A stretch of 6,854 nt of DNA from Prochlorothrix sp035285005 (GTDB taxonomy: Bacteria; Cyanobacteriota; Cyanobacteriia; Prochlorotrichales; Prochlorotrichaceae), in assembly GCA_035285005.1 (NCBI GenBank), contig JAYKIB010000206.1, forward strand, positions 1 to 6,854, read 5' to 3'. Below the pieces are notes generated by a model. It did not search any database. It had not been told where the DNA came from and saw only the letters and a program-made list of their open reading frames with translations. This document shows positions 6,226 to 6,854 of this stretch, in pieces (position 1 is the first letter of the stretch; each line of letters starts with the position of its first letter). Position numbers and translations under genes: made by a program.

Positions 6226-6495
6226 ATGCATGTCCCCAAAGCCTACCCCAAACCCTTTTCTCAAACCGCCCCCAAAGCCTATCTCCCCAGCTTGGTGTAT
6301 CCCCCTTTTATTGCCACTTCGCTCCGGGTCACCGCGATCGTCGGTTCCATTGTGTTCTGTATCAACCACGGTCCTGCGCTCCTCCAGGGCAAGATGACCC
6401 GAGGCCGCTGGACTTCTGCCGCGCTCACCTATATGGTGCCGTATTTCGTCAGCACCCATGGCCAATGGAGTGCCCAACGTCTCCGCCTCAAGTAA
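6226..6495 (+). CDS. nrtS: Small nitrate/nitrite transporter of the NrtS family
   Basis: The 89-residue product matches, from memory of the family, the NrtS proteins described in Synechococcus sp. PCC 7002 (NrtS1/NrtS2), small two-helix membrane proteins that take up nitrate and nitrite. Visible features are a polar N-terminus (1-22), a first membrane segment near 28-46 (FIATSLRVTAIVGSIVFC), the conserved-looking INHG (46-49), LLQGKMTRGRW (52-62), and a second membrane segment near 62-77 ending in VSTHGQ. The strain with the described system has two paralogues; only one copy is visible here, so it may act alone or with a partner elsewhere. The ATG at 6226 has no strong Shine-Dalgarno site. 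It lies 49 nt after lnt and may be co-transcribed with it, although the TGTTACAAA repeat in the gap could mark its own promoter. A hairpin follows 14 nt after the stop. Confidence 0.85.
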   Translation: MHVPKAYPKPFSQTAPKAYLPSLVYPPFIATSLRVTAIVGSIVFCINHGPALLQGKMTRGRWTSAALTYMVPYFVSTHGQWSAQRLRLK

Positions 6496-6496
6496 T

Positions 6497-6544
6497 GGGC
6501 ATCTCGATAGGCTGCGGCGGACTGCAAAGCCGTCCGCCGCAGCC
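6497..6544 (+). terminator. Terminator-like hairpin after nrtS, with a degenerate dispersed-element end
   Basis: GGCTGCGGCGGAC (6510-6522) pairs perfectly with GTCCGCCGCAGCC (6532-6544) across a 9-nt loop, a 13-bp stem starting 15 nt after the nrtS stop. No T-run follows, so factor-independent termination is not assured. The preceding GGGCATCTCGA (6497-6507) differs by one base from the GGGCACCTCGA end of the dispersed elements, so this may be a worn copy of the short form. A second stem, AGCCAT (6541-6546) with ATGGCT (6552-6557), shares bases with the first and cannot form at the same time. Confidence 0.55.
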
Positions 6545-6560
6545 ATTTCTGATGGCTACG

Positions 6561-6602
6561 CGGGCTATAGTCTTCGGGCTATAGTCTTCGGGCTATCGTC
6601 CT
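6561..6602 (+). repeat. Tandem 14-nt repeat, about three copies
   Basis: The unit CGGGCTATAGTCTT is at 6561-6574 and 6575-6588, and a partial, altered copy (CGGGCTATCGTCCT) is at 6589-6602. It is intergenic, just past the hairpin after nrtS. No function is evident. Confidence 0.85.
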
Positions 6603-6818
6603 AAAAGTTAGATGTTGTGAAGTGCCCTGGCGTCGATCCGATGGAAGCCAGGGGGCGCACGCAGGAATCAGCGGGGGCAAGCCAGACTGAGCAAGCCCAA
6701 GCACGATCGATCGTCCCGATCGCCCCTCGGCAGAGTTAAGAACTTATTAAGTAAATCTACTCCCCCAAGGAGTGTCGGCTACGGTAGTAAAGCAAGATAC
6801 CTCCTAACTGCGTCTTCT
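6603..6818. other. Intergenic sequence, no convincing gene
   Basis: This holds several inverted repeats: CCCTGGC (6625-6631) with GCCAGGG (6647-6653); a 12-bp palindrome ACGATCGATCGT (6703-6714); and ACTCC (6759-6763) with GGAGT (6769-6773). A perfect GTA-N8-TAC (6787-6800) matches the NtcA consensus, but such a short motif is expected by chance about once or twice in a window of this size. A 40-codon plus-strand frame (GTG 6617 to TAA 6739) is noted but not called as a gene. The AT-rich stretch 6737-6758 stands out from the GC-rich surroundings and could be a promoter or an element boundary. Confidence 0.4.
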
Positions 6819-6854
6819 GCCTCACCGGGAACTTCACTGAAGTGGTGAGGCTTC
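6819..6854 (-). mobile_element. Possible end of an IS200/IS605-type (tnpB) element entering from the right edge
   Basis: GCCTCACC (6819-6826) pairs perfectly with GGTGAGGC (6844-6851), and inside it ACTTC (6831-6835) pairs with GAAGT (6839-6843). Read on the minus strand, the edge begins GAAGCCTCACCACTTCAGTG and encodes Glu-Ala-Ser-Pro-Leu-Gln-stop (6854-6834). A hairpin overlapping the last codons of a frame ending in an 'EA.P' tail resembles the 3' end of many cyanobacterial tnpB genes, where the same region gives the omega/re-RNA scaffold. Only six codons are visible, so this is a suggestion. It could equally be an unrelated hairpin or a structured leader on the plus strand. Confidence 0.3.

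Noticed and set aside
6166..6546. Minus-strand 126-codon frame over nrtS
   Set aside because: The plus-strand NrtS translation has two membrane helices and family motifs; the antisense frame has none.

Overview
The window is most likely chromosomal DNA from a cyanobacterium. Three things point there: perfect HIP1 octamers (GCGATCGC at 4821-4828, 5784-5791 and 6042-6049) among many partial CGATCG sites; an outer-membrane porin of the cyanobacterial SLH/OprB ('iron uptake porin') type; and a small NrtS-type nitrate/nitrite transporter. The DNA is fairly GC-rich. I cannot name the genus from sequence alone.

Layout. On the minus strand, 130-2187 encodes the porin (signal peptide, proline-rich linker, degenerate SLH domain, coiled coil, beta-barrel). 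A 559-bp gap (2188-2746) separates it from the divergent lpdA. That gap holds two copies of a dispersed ~99-bp element with inverted ends and a strong internal hairpin, plus three tandem copies of a 19-20 nt T-rich unit. lpdA (2747-4189, plus) encodes dihydrolipoyl dehydrogenase and has a clear Shine-Dalgarno site. The 349-bp gap after it (4190-4538) holds two more copies of the element, one of them a compact 61-bp symmetrical form starting 13 nt after the lpdA stop. lnt (4539-6176, plus) encodes apolipoprotein N-acyltransferase, and nrtS (6226-6495, plus) follows after 49 nt. The last 359 bp contain no convincing gene: a terminator-like hairpin, a 14-nt tandem repeat, and at the right edge a hairpin that may be the end of an IS200/IS605-type element running in from the right on the minus strand.

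How the genes relate. These are housekeeping and envelope genes, not an obvious functional cluster: central carbon metabolism (E3 subunit), lipoprotein maturation in the inner membrane, outer-membrane permeability, and inner-membrane nitrate/nitrite uptake. lnt and nrtS could be co-transcribed; the other genes appear to be separate units.

I found no complete new defence, biosynthetic or mobile system. The most original content is the intergenic repeat family with GGGCACCTCGA/TCGAGGTGCCC ends, which brackets lpdA and has long and short forms. The possible transposon end at the right border comes next.
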